From the NCBI GenBank assembly GCA_030627905.1, contig DAOVRZ010000014.1, forward strand, positions 4,463 through 68,462: a stretch of DNA of 64,000 bases, given 5' to 3'. The position numbers and the translations under genes are program-made. The DNA comes from JAGMES01 sp023128035 (GTDB taxonomy: Bacteria > Bacillota > Halanaerobiia > DY22613). The notes beneath the pieces were generated by a model. That model was not told the DNA's origin, did not search any database, and worked only from the letters and a program-made list of their open reading frames with translations. The number at the start of each line of letters is the position of its first letter. The first letter of the stretch is position 1. Shown piece by piece: positions 43,095-51,307 of this stretch.

Positions 43095-44747
43095 ATGAAA
43101 AATATGAAAAAACCACGTGTTGCATATTTTTGTATGGAATTCGGTATCGATAATGATCTTCATATTTATTGTGGAGGATTAGGGATTTTAGCTGGTGATT
43201 ATCTTAAAGCAGCTAAAGATTTAAATCTTCCCGTGGTTGGGGTAGGGATTCTTTGGCGTCAGGATTATACCAACCAATTTATCGGTGAAAATGGTTGGCC
43301 ATATGATACTTATCAAACCTATGATTTTAATTTTCTTGAAGATACTGGAGTAACAGTTGAAGTTAACGTCAGAGGTTTACCTGTTCAATGTAAAATCTGG
43401 AAAACAGAGCAGTTTGGAAATGTTCCTCTATATCTTTTAGATGCAGGTTATCCTGATACACCTAATGGTTGGATGACCAATAAACTATATGGCGGTGTAG
43501 AACAGGATCGGTTAGCAAATGAGATTATTTTAGGAATTGGTGGAGTACGCGCTCTGCGTTCTCTAGAAATCGATGTAGATATCTACCATTTCAATGAAGG
43601 ACATGCAATTTTTGCAGGTTTTGAATTAATAAACGAAAAAATGACCAAAGGTATGGACTTCGATGAAGCAATGCAAGCGACCAAAAAAGAAATCATTTTT
43701 ACAACTCATACACCAGTTTTAGCCGGAAATGAATCACACGACTTTGGAACTCTCCAATATATGCAAGCGAATAATGGCTTGAGTTATGAACAAATAAAAT
43801 CATTAGGAGATGATCCCTTTATTATGACAGTTGCTGGTTTAAAAATGTCATATTTAGCTAATGGAGTCTCAAAACTTCACACTGCAACTGCCAACAGAAT
43901 GTGGCAACACATCCCAAATAAAACTGATATTATCAGCATCACAAATGGAATACATGCAAAAACCTGGCAAGATCCTGATATAAGAAAAGCTTACGAAAAA
44001 AATGAAGATCTTTGGGAACCACATTTTAAAGCTAAAGAAACTCTTATTAATTATGTAAATAAAAAAACAAGTAAAAATCTTAATCCTGAAACTTTAACTA
44101 TCGGTTTCGCTAGAAGAGCAGCACCATATAAAAGAGGAGAATTAATCTTTAGAAACGCTGATGCGATAGATCCTTTACTCAGAGAAGGAAAAATTCAGTT
44201 AATATTCTCTGGAAAGGCACATCCAAATGATAACCCTGGAAAAGAGATTATTCAAAAACTTGTTCAAATGTCCCAAAAGTATCCTAACAATGTAGTCTTC
44301 TTAGAAAATTACGATATGGAAATTGGAAGATATATGACCTCTGGTTGTGATATCTGGCTTAATAATCCTAAAAGGACACTAGAAGCTAGTGGTACTTCTG
44401 GAATGAAAGCAGCTATGAATGGTATCCTAAATTTAAGCGTAATTGACGGTTGGGTAGCAGAAGGGCCAGTTCATGAGGAGAGCGGCTGGTTAATCGACGA
44501 AGTCTTCGATAGTCTACCAGTTAAAGCAAGTGAAGATGAACGAGACTTACAAGCCCTATACCATCTGCTCTATAACAGCATCCTCCCAACCTTCTACAAT
44601 GACCGAGAACGCTGGTCAAAAATGATGAGATCAAGTATTGACATGTCCCATTATAAATTCTCTGCACACCGAATGGTCGAAGATTATTACGAAAAACTAT
44701 ATACACCTGCATTCAAAGCAAAACAAGAAGTACCTTCTTTAGTATAG
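43095..44747 (+). CDS. glgP: Alpha-glucan phosphorylase, short form
   Basis: A 550-residue GT35 phosphorylase. It opens with VAYFCMEFGIDNDLHIYCGG and GLGILAGDYLKAAKDLNLP. The pyridoxal-phosphate lysine lies in LEASGTSGMKAAMNGILN (around residue 439). It releases glucose-1-phosphate from glycogen or maltodextrin. At 550 residues it belongs to the shorter bacterial/archaeal alpha-glucan phosphorylases rather than the ~800-residue GlgP. It stands alone, with AAAGGAG nine bases upstream and a large terminator downstream. Confidence 0.93.
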   Translation: MKNMKKPRVAYFCMEFGIDNDLHIYCGGLGILAGDYLKAAKDLNLPVVGVGILWRQDYTNQFIGENGWPYDTYQTYDFNFLEDTGVTVEVNVRGLPVQCKIWKTEQFGNVPLYLLDAGYPDTPNGWMTNKLYGGVEQDRLANEIILGIGGVRALRSLEIDVDIYHFNEGHAIFAGFELINEKMTKGMDFDEAMQATKKEIIFTTHTPVLAGNESHDFGTLQYMQANNGLSYEQIKSLGDDPFIMTVAGLKMSYLANGVSKLHTATANRMWQHIPNKTDIISITNGIHAKTWQDPDIRKAYEKNEDLWEPHFKAKETLINYVNKKTSKNLNPETLTIGFARRAAPYKRGELIFRNADAIDPLLREGKIQLIFSGKAHPNDNPGKEIIQKLVQMSQKYPNNVVFLENYDMEIGRYMTSGCDIWLNNPKRTLEASGTSGMKAAMNGILNLSVIDGWVAEGPVHEESGWLIDEVFDSLPVKASEDERDLQALYHLLYNSILPTFYNDRERWSKMMRSSIDMSHYKFSAHRMVEDYYEKLYTPAFKAKQEVPSLV

Positions 44748-44777
44748 TAGCCAAACCATAAACCAACACAATTTAGA

Positions 44778-44841
44778 AAAGGATGGTAAAAATAAGTTGC
44801 ATCAGGGATATTTCCCAGCAACGTTTTTTACCATCCTTTCA
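44778..44841 (+). terminator. Large nested terminator hairpin
   Basis: AAAGGATGGTAAAAA pairs with TTTTTACCATCCTTT. Inside it GTTGC/GCAAC and GGGA/TCCC form a nested second stem. It follows the phosphorylase gene and would terminate transcription on both strands. Confidence 0.8.
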
Positions 44842-44865
44842 TTTTTATATGTCCCTGCCGCACTA

Positions 44866-46479
44866 TCACCCTAAAATCATGCTAATAAATGGCGTCACCA
44901 ACCCCATTAATAAACCTAAATAAAATCCAAACCAGGTAATAGCACGAAGTTCCACACTCATAACTTGTAAAACAAGTGCCTCTATCTCCTCTAAATCAAA
45001 TGAGAGAATTTTTTCTTCAACCAATTTATCAAATTTCAAAAGGTCAATAATCTTACCAAGATAATTTCGATAAAGAAAATCTAATACTGCCAAAAAACCA
45101 TTCTCAGCTTTTTCAATCGTGGTCAGCTTAATATTACCCAAGAAAGACTGAACTTTCCTTTGTCGCAACTGAATAAGTTGTCCAGAAATCAATTGACTGA
45201 TCCCATTTTCCACAAAATCTGCATGTAGAAAATCCCTAATCAACTTTCTGATTAAATCTTTTATTTCTCCATCATTAAGAGCCTTCATGACTGGGTTTTG
45301 CTCTGGAAGTTGGTCTGAAGAAAATTCTTCCATTCCTGGGATAGCAGGTACTTCTTGAATTAAAGCAACTTGATGGGAAGACTTTTCTACTTCATTTTTA
45401 CCTAAAAAGATATCCTCTAAGCTTTCCAAACAATTATCAATAAATTCTGGTGAAGCAACTTTAGATACCAAAAATTCGCTGACACTAAAAATCATATTGT
45501 CATTAACACGTTCTGCAATATTTGAAATTCGAGTATTTAGAATATTATCTATCATTTCGGTAATCTTGTCTAAAATCCGATTTTGGTTATCTGTTTCATT
45601 AATAAACTCAATTATCTTTTCGACGATTTGATTTGCAATAACAGTCTTATTACCGAATAGTTTACCTACAAGACTCATCAAAAGACCTTGATCAAAGAAT
45701 TCCTCAATCTTACCAGTGATCTGCTGGCGAATTTCAGAAGAATTGAGATAACCAATTAATTGTTTTGTCAATTTAGGAGACAATCCTACAAGCATAGACT
45801 GAATTCCCATCAAAACGTTTTCTGGAAGCAAATCGTCAATTCTTTCATCACTTTCTTGCCAATTCGTAACTTTTGCCTGTAAAAACTCGTTCACTCTTTG
45901 AAAAACAATTGGATTTTTAAGACTAATCATTAAATATTCACGGAGAATTTCTTTTAATTTATGATAATAAGGTGATTGAATAAATTGATTATCTTCGTCA
46001 TAAATCATTTTCTGAAAAAAATTCGTTAAATACTCTTCAACATTTTCTATAATTTTTTCTGAACGAATAGTTTCTAAAATAAAAGAAGTAATTACCTCGT
46101 TCACTTGTTTGTATAACTTATCTCGTTCTTCAAATTGAGGAATCGCCATTTCTAATAGTTGATCTATCGTTCGTTCTTCATTTTGAAAATTTCCAATTGT
46201 ATCACGTACCAACTCGCGGATTCGAAACTGTGTTTCATCAGAAGAAAGGATGTTCTGAAATGCATCCTCTGTCAAAAGATGTTCTCCTACTGTATTACCA
46301 ACACTTTGAGCCAAATCTTTCTGTCTTTTTGGTATAACTCCCTGAAAAGCAGAAATCTCTTTACCAAATATTTTGATTGGTTTTAAAGGCCTAAAAAGCA
46401 TTTTTATCGCAATCCAATTGGTCACATAACCTATCCCTGCACCCACAAGAGGGCTAGCAATAAATACTACCTCATTCAT
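44866..46479 (-). CDS. DUF445 membrane protein
   Basis: A 537-residue protein starting at ATG 46479 behind AAAGGAGGGG. The N-terminal signature is typical of DUF445: GAGIGYVTNWIAIKMLFRPL then GVIPKRQKDLAQSVGNTVGEHLL. A long helical, charged middle follows. The C-terminal membrane segment is WFGFYLGLLMGLVTPFISMIL. The family (YheB-like in Bacillus) is widespread, envelope-linked and of unknown function. Confidence 0.88.
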   Translation of the reverse strand: MNEVVFIASPLVGAGIGYVTNWIAIKMLFRPLKPIKIFGKEISAFQGVIPKRQKDLAQSVGNTVGEHLLTEDAFQNILSSDETQFRIRELVRDTIGNFQNEERTIDQLLEMAIPQFEERDKLYKQVNEVITSFILETIRSEKIIENVEEYLTNFFQKMIYDEDNQFIQSPYYHKLKEILREYLMISLKNPIVFQRVNEFLQAKVTNWQESDERIDDLLPENVLMGIQSMLVGLSPKLTKQLIGYLNSSEIRQQITGKIEEFFDQGLLMSLVGKLFGNKTVIANQIVEKIIEFINETDNQNRILDKITEMIDNILNTRISNIAERVNDNMIFSVSEFLVSKVASPEFIDNCLESLEDIFLGKNEVEKSSHQVALIQEVPAIPGMEEFSSDQLPEQNPVMKALNDGEIKDLIRKLIRDFLHADFVENGISQLISGQLIQLRQRKVQSFLGNIKLTTIEKAENGFLAVLDFLYRNYLGKIIDLLKFDKLVEEKILSFDLEEIEALVLQVMSVELRAITWFGFYLGLLMGLVTPFISMILG

Positions 46480-46572
46480 TTCATAAACCCCTCCTTTTCT
46501 AAACCACAGTACCATTGCATATAACCTATTATAACATATGACTAGCACTGAAGATATAAATCCCGTAACATT

Positions 46573-46685
46573 TTTAACAACAATTTCGGAAGGCGTAAGT
46601 CCTCCATCTTCTACAAGTGGGAATAGCTATTCTAAACTAAGTTAGCTTTCGGTGAGCGTATAAAGCCCTTCCGAAAGTTGTTAAA
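46573..46685. repeat. TTTAAC-type palindromic element, copy B
   Basis: The left end TTTAACAACAATTTCGGAAG is matched in inverse on the right by CTTCCGAAAGTTGTTAAA. The ends resemble copy A at 28594 (TTTAACGA..TTTCAGAAGG). The interior has no ORF. It lies between the DUF445 and queT genes. Confidence 0.7.
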
Positions 46686-46688
46686 CTA

Positions 46689-46718
46689 AATATATTTAGC
46701 TTATAAGCTAAATATATT
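46689..46718. terminator. Perfect AT-rich palindrome after copy B
   Basis: AATATATTTAGCTTA followed directly by its complement, 30 bases with no loop. It is placed like the palindromes next to copy A and near 10850, and would follow the queT gene in its direction of transcription. Confidence 0.6.
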
Positions 46719-46746
46719 ATTTAATGGGAAGTTAAGTTAGTTATTC

Positions 46747-47211
46747 TTAATCTAAAGCCTTTTTGATCTGCTTTCTTTTTAAATACTGTATTAAAGGATA
46801 ACCTATCAAAAAAACAACTAAAGCTTCACTTACACCAATTGCTATCACATTCAACCAGTAAGGAAGACCAAATATAATGTGTAGATATATACTGATTAAA
46901 AAAGCGTTTAAAACTACTGGACTTAAGTATGCGATAATACTCTTACGATATCGATATGTCAAATATGCAGCAATTAACGTTGTTAAACTTCCACCAATAA
47001 TATCCGCCAAACCAAGACCTCCCAGAATATTAGAAATCAATACACCCACAAATAATGCTGGGACTGCTTCAGGAAACAGAATTGGTAACACAGTTAACGC
47101 TTCCGAAACCCTAAGTTGAATTGCTTGAAAGCTAATAGGTGCCAAAAGCATTGTTAATACAACATAAATCGCTGCGATAATTCCACCACGTACAAGTTGT
47201 TTTGTTTGCAA
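46747..47211 (-). CDS. queT: QueT-type queuosine precursor transporter
   Basis: A 154-residue membrane protein with about five or six helices. It has the QueT pattern LVRGGIIAAIYVVLTMLLAP, FQAIQLRVSEALTVLPILFP, and AVPALFVGVLISNILGGLGL. It is the substrate-binding (S) component of an ECF-type transporter for a queuosine precursor and needs an ECF ATPase/T-component encoded elsewhere. The start is TTG 47211 after GGGGGAG. I looked for a preQ1 riboswitch in the leader and see none. Confidence 0.9.
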   Translation of the reverse strand: MQTKQLVRGGIIAAIYVVLTMLLAPISFQAIQLRVSEALTVLPILFPEAVPALFVGVLISNILGGLGLADIIGGSLTTLIAAYLTYRYRKSIIAYLSPVVLNAFLISIYLHIIFGLPYWLNVIAIGVSEALVVFLIGYPLIQYLKRKQIKKALD

Positions 47212-47259
47212 AATTTTCTCCCCCTAAATTATTTAATGCATACTTTATTACTCATCACT

Positions 47260-47289
47260 ATTTTAGCAAAAAACACTCTACTATGTCAA
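47260..47289 (-). promoter_or_regulatory. Promoter of queT
   Basis: TTGACA (47284-47289) and TAAAAT (47260-47265) are 18 bases apart on the minus strand. They lie about 49 bases upstream of the start codon. Confidence 0.7.
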
Positions 47290-47354
47290 CTATAAAAGTG
47301 AAATAATAATTATTTTATCATATTTTAAGATAAACAAATTCTTCTATTTAAAAA

Positions 47355-47380
47355 GACTGTTGACATTGTCAACAGCCTTA
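47355..47380 (-). terminator. SASP gene terminator
   Basis: GACTGTTGACA pairs with TGTCAACAG around a minimal loop and is followed by five T on the minus strand, just past the stop at 47387. Confidence 0.85.
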
Positions 47381-47386
47381 GAAGTG

Positions 47387-47737
47387 TTAGTACGAATCCG
47401 TACCTTGCTGTTTTCCATATTCCTCAGCCATTTTGGTTTCAGCATATTCGATCATCTTTTTTACCATTTGACCTCCAATATGACCGCCCATCTGACCCCC
47501 GATCCGTCCAGCATCTTTTGTTTTCATATCACCATTATAACCATGGTTCATCTGAATTCCCAGACTATCAGCCACGTTATACTTCATCTGGTCTAGTGAC
47601 TCATCATACTCTTTTCTTACATTGCTGTCTGGTTGATGCTGAAAATATCCTAATTCCTCTGCTACTTCATACTTCATCTGCTCAAGTGCACTGGTAGCTA
47701 GTGGATTAACGTATCGGTTTCTTCGCTGAGAAATAAT
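47387..47737 (-). CDS. Alpha/beta-type small acid-soluble spore protein with an ATT start
   Basis: The ORF from the first ATG (47677) gives 96 residues beginning in the middle of the conserved SASP helix. Reading upstream in frame, the family's N-terminus is present: SQRRNRYVNPLATSALEQMK, then YEVAEELGY. The open frame begins after a TAG with ATT ATT, five to seven bases behind AAAGGGGTG, with no ATG, GTG or TTG available. I therefore place the start at ATT 47737 (or 47734), about 116 residues. A second copy of the motif (ESLDQMKYNVADSLGI) and a glycine-rich segment (RIGGQMGGHIGGQMVKKMIE) follow. SASPs coat and protect spore DNA. Confidence 0.8.
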   Translation of the reverse strand: MISQRRNRYVNPLATSALEQMKYEVAEELGYFQHQPDSNVRKEYDESLDQMKYNVADSLGIQMNHGYNGDMKTKDAGRIGGQMGGHIGGQMVKKMIEYAETKMAEEYGKQQGTDSY

Positions 47738-47787
47738 CTATCACCCCTTTTTTAATTTAAGTGATTTGTATTTCAGCAATAAAAAAC

Positions 47788-47832
47788 ACCTCCACATTTA
47801 TTTTAACCAAAATGCGAAGGTAAATGTGTTAT
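47788..47832 (-). terminator. Probable terminator after the 47836 gene
   Basis: CACATTTA and TAAATGTG pair across a 20-base loop, with a T-run on the minus strand after it. Confidence 0.5.
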
Positions 47833-47835
47833 AAA

Positions 47836-49134
47836 TTATGTAATATGATTAGCTGTCGGAGCCAATTCTTTCTCATACAGTTTTTGTGAATATAAATACT
47901 TTAAAAGTGAATCAACTATATCTGAATCAAATTGTTTTCCTTTTTCTTCAATCATGATATCGATTGCATCTTTAAATTTGAGAGCTTTTCGATATGGACG
48001 ATCAGAAGTCATAGCATCAAAAGCATCTGCAACACTGATTATTCTGGCCTCAAACGGAATATCCTCTCCTGCCAATTGATCTGGATATCCAGTTCCATCA
48101 AAACGTTCATGATGGTGGCGAATAATATTTCGAATGTAATTTAACTCTTTTATACTTTTCAGTACGTCATCTGCAACAACAGGATGTTGTTTTATTATCT
48201 TAAATTCTTGTGAAGTTAATTTGCCTGGCTTATTTAAAATGTTATGTGCAACTCCAATCTTACCAATATCATGTAAAGTAGCAGCAAAAGCTATATCTCT
48301 AATTTCCTCCACACTTAAACCCATCATCTGAGCCACAGCTATTGCATATTTTCGTACCTGCTTACTATGTGAGGCTGTATACGAATCTTTTATCTCCAAA
48401 AGACTAACCAAAATATCCATAACATTAAATAAATGCTGACGTAATTTATGATCTTGATCGTTAACAATATCTTTAGTCTGTTCTAAATAGGCAGAAATAA
48501 AATCAATCTCATTCTCATAATTATGTCTGTAGATACTAACTGGATCACGATGCTGATCTGACTTAAACTGAAATTTTATCTTTCTAGCTAATTTCTCAAG
48601 TGGTTCTGCCAATTTTCTTGCAGTCTTATCTTGAACGAAAAAAAATATTAAAACTAAACCTGTAAAAGCTATCAAAAGAGTATTTCTGAACTTAATTAAA
48701 GACACTTCAGAAATATTTTTTTCTCTCAGATAGACCACATTCATTCCAGTTTCACTTATTTGATGATAAAGAAAATACTTAATGTTATTAAAATCATACA
48801 ATTTACCCTGTTTCCCAGAAATAAAATCAATTTTATTAGAAATATTTTCATCATTTAAAGAAGCAAATCCCTGAGAAGAAAATTCTAGACCGAAACTAGA
48901 AACTAAATTCTTATTGTTATCTAGCAATAAGAAAACTCCATCAGAAGGATTCAGTTTAACCTCATCATGTCCTTCTAACAAATGAATTGTATTATCTAAG
49001 ATAACTAAACTTGTTTCATGTATCTGTTCTTGAAAAAATGTAATTCCCAGTATATAAACTAGTAGAAAAACTATGAATAGTGAAATGAAGAAGAATGTGA
49101 AATTCGATATCAAAACTTTTCTGACAAGTTTCAC
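47836..49134 (-). CDS. Membrane HD-GYP protein
   Basis: A 432-residue sensor. Two membrane segments (residues 8-35 and about 150-168, LLIAFTGLVLIFFFVQ) enclose an extracellular sensing region. A HAMP-like linker (KLAEPLEKLARKIKFQ) follows, and then a complete HD-GYP domain: HDIGKIGVAHNILNKPGKLT, and HHERFDGTGYPDQLAGEDIP. It probably degrades cyclic di-GMP in response to an outside signal. It is a single-gene unit. Confidence 0.91.
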   Translation of the reverse strand: MKLVRKVLISNFTFFFISLFIVFLLVYILGITFFQEQIHETSLVILDNTIHLLEGHDEVKLNPSDGVFLLLDNNKNLVSSFGLEFSSQGFASLNDENISNKIDFISGKQGKLYDFNNIKYFLYHQISETGMNVVYLREKNISEVSLIKFRNTLLIAFTGLVLIFFFVQDKTARKLAEPLEKLARKIKFQFKSDQHRDPVSIYRHNYENEIDFISAYLEQTKDIVNDQDHKLRQHLFNVMDILVSLLEIKDSYTASHSKQVRKYAIAVAQMMGLSVEEIRDIAFAATLHDIGKIGVAHNILNKPGKLTSQEFKIIKQHPVVADDVLKSIKELNYIRNIIRHHHERFDGTGYPDQLAGEDIPFEARIISVADAFDAMTSDRPYRKALKFKDAIDIMIEEKGKQFDSDIVDSLLKYLYSQKLYEKELAPTANHIT

Positions 49135-49243
49135 AAAAAAATCTCCTTCCGGAATAGATTAGACAAAATTCGTCCTATTAAGTTATATATTAGGCAGGAA
49201 ATTACATTCTCCTTCACGTTTTTTTAAATATAGTTCTTTTTAC

Positions 49244-49690
49244 CTAAATATATAAATCCATAAGAAGCCCACGAATCGCATCAAGTCGTTGAACAACTTC
49301 CAAAGAATCTTTTTGCTCTTCCATGAATAAATTTGTTAAAGCTTCTACATTTTCGTCAATTTCCTCAATAACTGTAAAACTTTTCATAGCTCCCTGATTC
49401 CAACTAAAGGTTTGTCTTGTATGCATAAATTCCTCATTAAATACTTTTAAAAATTCTTTTACGAAATGCCTATATTCAGAAAGATTTTGAATCGTCATAT
49501 TTCTTTTTATCTTTTTAGCTTTCTCTTCAATAATCTCTATCAAATGTTCTAATTGAGCTGTAGCATCCACCATTTTAGTTTCATTTAATACCTTCTTAAA
49601 AGATTCTTTAACTTTCTGATTTTTTTCATCTCCTACTTTACGGTTCATATTAAGATTCTGTCGAAGAGTCTTAGATGGATCAATTTTCAT
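49244..49690 (-). CDS. YaaR-like (DUF327) protein
   Basis: A 148-residue helical protein without signal or membrane parts. The family pattern is visible in NLSEYRHFVKEFLKVFNEEF and LDAIRGLLMDLYI. In Bacillus YaaR-type proteins are conserved and poorly characterised. It lies 18 bases before the DUF72 gene's stop, so the two may share a transcript. Confidence 0.82.
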   Translation of the reverse strand: MKIDPSKTLRQNLNMNRKVGDEKNQKVKESFKKVLNETKMVDATAQLEHLIEIIEEKAKKIKRNMTIQNLSEYRHFVKEFLKVFNEEFMHTRQTFSWNQGAMKSFTVIEEIDENVEALTNLFMEEQKDSLEVVQRLDAIRGLLMDLYI

Positions 49691-49708
49691 TCACTATTCC
49701 CACCTTCC

Positions 49709-50479
49709 TTATTCTGCTTTAAGCATATTAGCCAACTGTCGCGCATTAAATACTGCTTTACCCTGAAAATGATTGTTCATACTAATATAGACCTTGGTTA
49801 GATTAGCAGACATCTTTTGAATCTTTTTTACCCAATCAACTAATTCTTCGGGGGAATATAGATAATTATATCTCTCATAGCTATGATCATGTTTCCACCA
49901 TTTTTGTCGATTTCGTCCATGGAATCGTACATAACCCAAATCAGTTGTTGCTTTAGTCACCGGAGGCACAAGCCCCGAAAGTTGAGGTTCATCCACAGAT
50001 ACATAGCTCAAATTCAACTTACTTAAAAAATCTATGATTGGTTGCTTTATCCAAGAATCATTTCGAAATTCAACAAAGATCGGATGATCCGGAATTTGAT
50101 GTCGTAACCGTGCTAGGTATTGGCGATTCTTCTCTTCATTTCTAAAACCCCATGGAAATTGAGCCAAAACCCCGCCAAATTTATTTGCTTCTACCAATGG
50201 TTGACAAGCATCCATAAATTCTTTAAAGGGTACATCTCGTCCAATCTTATGGGTCATAGATTGATGAGCTTTAACAATAAAGATAAAATCATCTGGAGTC
50301 TTCTCCTGCATATGATAAAAGATAAATTTATTAGGCATCTTATAATAGGTAAAATTAATTTCAGTCATTTTAAACTCACGAGCATAATATGTCAGGAGGT
50401 CTTTCTTATCAATTCCTTCAGGATATACTGGCCCGATCCAATCATCATAACTATATCCAGCAGTACCGATAATAATCAA
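49709..50479 (-). CDS. DUF72 protein
   Basis: A 256-residue TIM-barrel-like protein. It begins IIIGTAGYSYDDWIGPVYPEG and has FVEFRNDSWIKQPI, YVRFHGRN and NNHFQGKAVFNA, all typical of DUF72 (YecE). Start TTG 50479 follows GGGGGTGG; no better start is visible. The function of the family is unknown. Confidence 0.9.
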   Translation of the reverse strand: MIIIGTAGYSYDDWIGPVYPEGIDKKDLLTYYAREFKMTEINFTYYKMPNKFIFYHMQEKTPDDFIFIVKAHQSMTHKIGRDVPFKEFMDACQPLVEANKFGGVLAQFPWGFRNEEKNRQYLARLRHQIPDHPIFVEFRNDSWIKQPIIDFLSKLNLSYVSVDEPQLSGLVPPVTKATTDLGYVRFHGRNRQKWWKHDHSYERYNYLYSPEELVDWVKKIQKMSANLTKVYISMNNHFQGKAVFNARQLANMLKAE

Positions 50480-50552
50480 CTCAAGCCACCCCCTTTTCTT
50501 TATTATACCATTGTCGTAAGAGAAATGCTATAACATGTATACTTTGAAATAT

Positions 50553-50581
50553 AAAAAAGACTCCTGTTCACGCCAGAAGTC
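50553..50581 (-). terminator. Terminator of the type I R-M operon
   Basis: GACTTCTG pairs with CAGGAGTC on the minus strand, followed by six T, ten bases after the YgjP-like stop. Confidence 0.85.
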
Positions 50582-50590
50582 CTTCCTATC

Positions 50591-51307
50591 TTAGTAACTC
50601 CATCTACCACTTTCATAAATCAATTCATTCAATTCATCCTTAACACTCCGCCAATTAGGTAAAAATTGATCCATGTAATCTGTAAACCTATCTGTGTGAT
50701 TTCTTTCGAGTAAATGTACCATCTCGTGAACAATAATGTACTCCAAACATCTAGGATACTTTTTTGCTAGTTCGAGGTTAAGCCATATTCTTCTATCCAT
50801 AGTATTACATGTTCCCCATTTTGTTTTCATTAATTTTACACCCCAGAAGTCAACACTAACACCAATGATTGGTTCCCATTTTTCGATGTAGCCAGGTATT
50901 ACACTTTTAAGATAATTTCTATACCAACGAGTCATTATTTTTTCTCGTTTTTCAACAGTACTCTCTGGTCTTACATATAAATCAATATTCTTTTTGTTAC
51001 GTATTACAACCTTCTGCTTTCCAGTGGTTTCAATAACATTTAACAAATATCTATCACCAGCAAAAAAATGACTTTCTCCAGATACAAATTCCCTTTGGGA
51101 TTGTCGATCCTGATAATTAAACTTGGCCCTTTGTTTCTTTATCCAAGAAAGTTTAGAAATTGCAAAAAGTCTAATAACTTCATTGTTGGTTTTCTCTGGT
51201 ACAGCCAGACGTACCCGGCCATTGGGGGGATGCACCGACAGGTGGATGTTTTTAATGTTTTTGCTAATAATCTCAAATTCAATGTTTCCAATACTTATTT
51301 TATCCAT
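50591..51307 (-). CDS. YgjP-like (M48/DUF45) metallopeptidase
   Basis: A 238-residue protein with the zinc motif IVHEMVHLLERNHT near residue 195, followed by a helix with FTDYMDQFLPNWR. The preceding KWGTCNTMDRRIWLNLELAKK is the DUF45 signature. It begins one base before the hsdR stop codon, so it is translationally coupled to the type I R-M genes. Such peptidases often accompany type I systems, with unknown function; regulation of HsdR is one suggestion. Confidence 0.9.
   Translation of the reverse strand: MDKISIGNIEFEIISKNIKNIHLSVHPPNGRVRLAVPEKTNNEVIRLFAISKLSWIKKQRAKFNYQDRQSQREFVSGESHFFAGDRYLLNVIETTGKQKVVIRNKKNIDLYVRPESTVEKREKIMTRWYRNYLKSVIPGYIEKWEPIIGVSVDFWGVKLMKTKWGTCNTMDRRIWLNLELAKKYPRCLEYIIVHEMVHLLERNHTDRFTDYMDQFLPNWRSVKDELNELIYESGRWSY

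Noticed and set aside
47212..47360. preQ1 riboswitch before queT
   Set aside because: The leader after the promoter is only about 45 bases and lacks the C-rich/A-rich pattern of preQ1 classes.
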